From: Streptomyces sp. V1I1
GTDB lineage: Bacteria; Actinomycetota; Actinomycetes; Streptomycetales; Streptomycetaceae
DNA length: 64,000 nucleotides
Direction of reading: 5' to 3'
NCBI RefSeq assembly: GCF_030817355.1
Contig: NZ_JAUSZH010000001.1
Coordinates: 8,097,001-8,161,000, forward strand
Part shown: positions 63,048 through 64,000 of the stretch, one piece after another
How the letters are laid out: each line of letters opens with the position of its first letter
Position numbering within the stretch: position 1 is the first letter of the stretch
The notes under the pieces: model-generated
Seen by the model: only the letters and a program-made list of their open reading frames with translations
Told to the model about the DNA's origin: nothing
The model's database searches: none
Translations under genes and position numbers: made by a program

Positions 63048-63380
63048 TTATTCCGCAGGAGTGCCCACCCGTAGGCGGTTGCCGTCAGGATCACGCAGCT
63101 CAATCTCGCGTGCCCATGGAGCGTCCTTCGCTCGGACACCGAACTCCCCCGCGATGGCATCGACTTCACGGACGCGGAGGTAGATCAACGTGTCGGGACG
63201 GGCGTCGCCTTTGTGCTCTGACAAGAACAACCTGACCCTGCCACGGGCCACCTCCACGAACGCGGGAAGCCCCGGCTCAAAGCGATGTTCCCACTGCTGG
63301 GTGAAGCCCAGACGGCCGTACCACGCGACCGCCGCAGCAGCGTCCTCGACGTGAAGAATTGGAATGACTTCCTCGTCCAT
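63048..63380 (-). CDS. VOC-family (glyoxalase/bleomycin-resistance-like) passenger protein
   Basis: 110 residues in two beta-alpha-beta-beta-beta modules, the size of bleomycin-binding and glyoxalase-superfamily proteins. Visible elements are VIPILHVEDAAAAVAWYGRL, the strand VRLFLSEHKGDARPDTLIYL, and the C-terminal REIELRDPDGNRLRVGTPA with the conserved Asp-Pro-Asp-Gly-Asn-Arg turn. FLSEHKGDARPDTL is typical of Ble-like proteins that sequester drugs, but enzymatic VOC members exist. The ATG at 63380 or one three codons upstream may start it. It lies inside the IS630 transposon upstream of the transposase. Confidence 0.85.
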   Translation of the reverse strand: MDEEVIPILHVEDAAAAVAWYGRLGFTQQWEHRFEPGLPAFVEVARGRVRLFLSEHKGDARPDTLIYLRVREVDAIAGEFGVRAKDAPWAREIELRDPDGNRLRVGTPAE

Positions 63381-63432
63381 GTGGCCCATCGTCCCAGACG
63401 ACGGACAGGGCAAACGTTGCGTGATGCGGCAC

Positions 63433-63474
63433 TAGGACGGCGAGGACTGCGATGCCGATGATGAGGGGGATCAT
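63433..63474 (-). pseudogene. Small membrane-protein gene, 5' part (split by transposon)
   Basis: Starts at an ATG with a perfect ggaggag site 5 bases upstream. The 14 codons (MIPLIIGIAVLAVL) are followed by the transposon. The remaining codons are at 61775-61869. Confidence 0.75.
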
Positions 63475-63861
63475 GCTCCTCCGATGAGCGCAGGGTCTCG
63501 AGCAGAACGCTGACTTCTGTCAGTACACCAGGAGCGGCACCGCTTCCCGTGCCCGATCCCGCGTACGACCCTCAGATTCTGGCGCACGCCCTTGGCGAGG
63601 GCCACGGGAGGTCCCGGTGACGAGTGGGCTGACGCAACTTGGCGTGCAGACCGCTGAGTTCACATCTCGCCGCTGCTGGCCTGACGGCTTGTCGGGTGGA
63701 GGCGAGGCGGGGATATGCTGCGTTCGGCTCCGGATCTTGTGTGACCGCTGCAGGGTCTGCGGCCCGTGGTCCGGCGCGAGTAGAGACGTTTGTGAGCGCC
63801 CTGCCGGGAGTCTCCTCCACGACGGTGGCCGCTCCTCCTTGACCACGGCTTCGGAGGCTTC
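63475..63861. other. Stretch without a supported gene
   Basis: No gene is convincing. A plus-strand frame ends with a TGA overlapping the P450 start as GTGA (63862-63865), so an upstream gene in the P450 operon is possible, but its sequence has no recognisable domain. Confidence 0.4.
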
Positions 63862-64000
63862 GTGACCACCCCGCGCCCAGCAGTTTCTCCCGACGACTCC
63901 GCAGTGGCACCGCCCCCTGGCTGTCCCGCGCACGGCATGAGTCCCGAGGGGATACGCCGGCTGTACGGGCCCGAGGCGGAGGCCAACCCCCGGGGGCTGT
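63862..64000 (+). CDS. Cytochrome P450, N-terminal part (cut by window end)
   Basis: The GTG follows ggagg by 6 bases. The 46 visible codons begin VTTPRPAVSPDD and continue APPPGCPAHGMSPEGIRRLY, GPEAEANPRGL. PPGCPAHG...LYGPEAEADP is a characteristic N-terminus of streptomycete P450s that often follow conservon-type genes. The haem-binding region is beyond the window. Confidence 0.75.
   Translation, partial: MTTPRPAVSPDDSAVAPPPGCPAHGMSPEGIRRLYGPEAEANPRGL

Larger units (their letters stand above)
61870..63432 (-). mobile_element. IS630-family transposon with VOC passenger gene
   Basis: 1563 bp. The 25-bp inverted repeats (GTGCCGCATCA at 61870 and its complement ending at 63432) match at 23 of 25 positions. 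A TA stands on both sides, the IS630 target. Deleting the element with one TA restores a 44-codon gene, which fixes both ends. Inside, on one strand, are a VOC-family gene and then the transposase, 30 bp apart. Confidence 0.9.

Noticed and set aside
1..64000. tRNA or rRNA genes
   Set aside because: No cloverleaf with CCA-type end or ribosomal RNA sequence was recognised by eye; a tRNA scan would settle it.

Overview
The window looks like a chromosomal arm or other accessory region of a Streptomyces-type actinomycete. It is very GC-rich, uses GTG starts often, overlaps genes by ATGA/GTGA, and carries families typical of that genus (Pls/PosA synthetase domain, DUF6186, DUF6221, DUF6256, Hsp18 with its regulator, a phosphorothioate-directed HNH nuclease). 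It is unusually rich in insertion sequences and dead genes. I count more than a dozen transposase loci in at least eight families (IS3, IS5-like, IS30, IS110, IS256, IS630, IS1380, ISL3-like) and about fifteen truncated or frameshifted genes. Several lesions are single-base changes in G or C runs, so read error must be considered for some of them.

Layout. 0-3.2 kb: a secreted collagen-like protein and a complete IS3-family element with 3-bp target repeats. 3.3-8.2 kb: a TetR regulator divergent from an aldo/keto reductase across twin palindromic operators, a frameshifted luciferase-like monooxygenase, and a PLP-dependent decarboxylase-family enzyme. 8.8-17.6 kb: a biosynthetic cluster with an SbnA-like and an SbnB-like enzyme (together predicted to make L-2,3-diaminopropionate), a Pls/PosA-type membrane synthetase half with its own carrier domain, and an adenylation-carrier protein fused in frame to a TauD-type dioxygenase. 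17.7-33 kb: IS debris around a DUF6221 gene, a frameshifted methionine aminopeptidase divergent from an HTH regulator, two methyltransferases, an alpha/beta hydrolase-MerR pair, and two copies of a coiled-coil/winged-helix gene each followed by the same transposase fragment. 31.9-36.7 kb: small membrane proteins, a decayed and an intact TerC, and a tandem universal stress protein. 37.7-42.5 kb: a decayed defence-like island. 42.9-46.8 kb: a complete osmoprotectant ABC transporter operon. 47-55 kb: an IS256 transposase split by an IS110 element, Hsp18 and its divergent regulator, and a helicase remnant cut by a transposase. 55.4-58 kb: a secreted protein and a NarL-type two-component system. 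58.6-64 kb: a small coupled hypothetical pair, the second copy of an IS3 element (same length and same predicted proteins as the copy at 39.8 kb, inverted), an IS630 transposon carrying a VOC-family passenger gene, and the start of a cytochrome P450 gene.

The most interesting system is the 8.8-17.6 kb cluster. The pieces of an epsilon-polylysine-type synthetase are split over two proteins, coupled to a diaminopropionate supply pathway and to a dioxygenase. This suggests a poly(diaminopropionate)-like or modified-Dap product. The second is the 1563-bp IS630 transposon at 61.9-63.4 kb. Its ends are fixed because removing it and one TA restores a 44-codon membrane-protein gene, and inside it a VOC gene lies directly upstream of the transposase.
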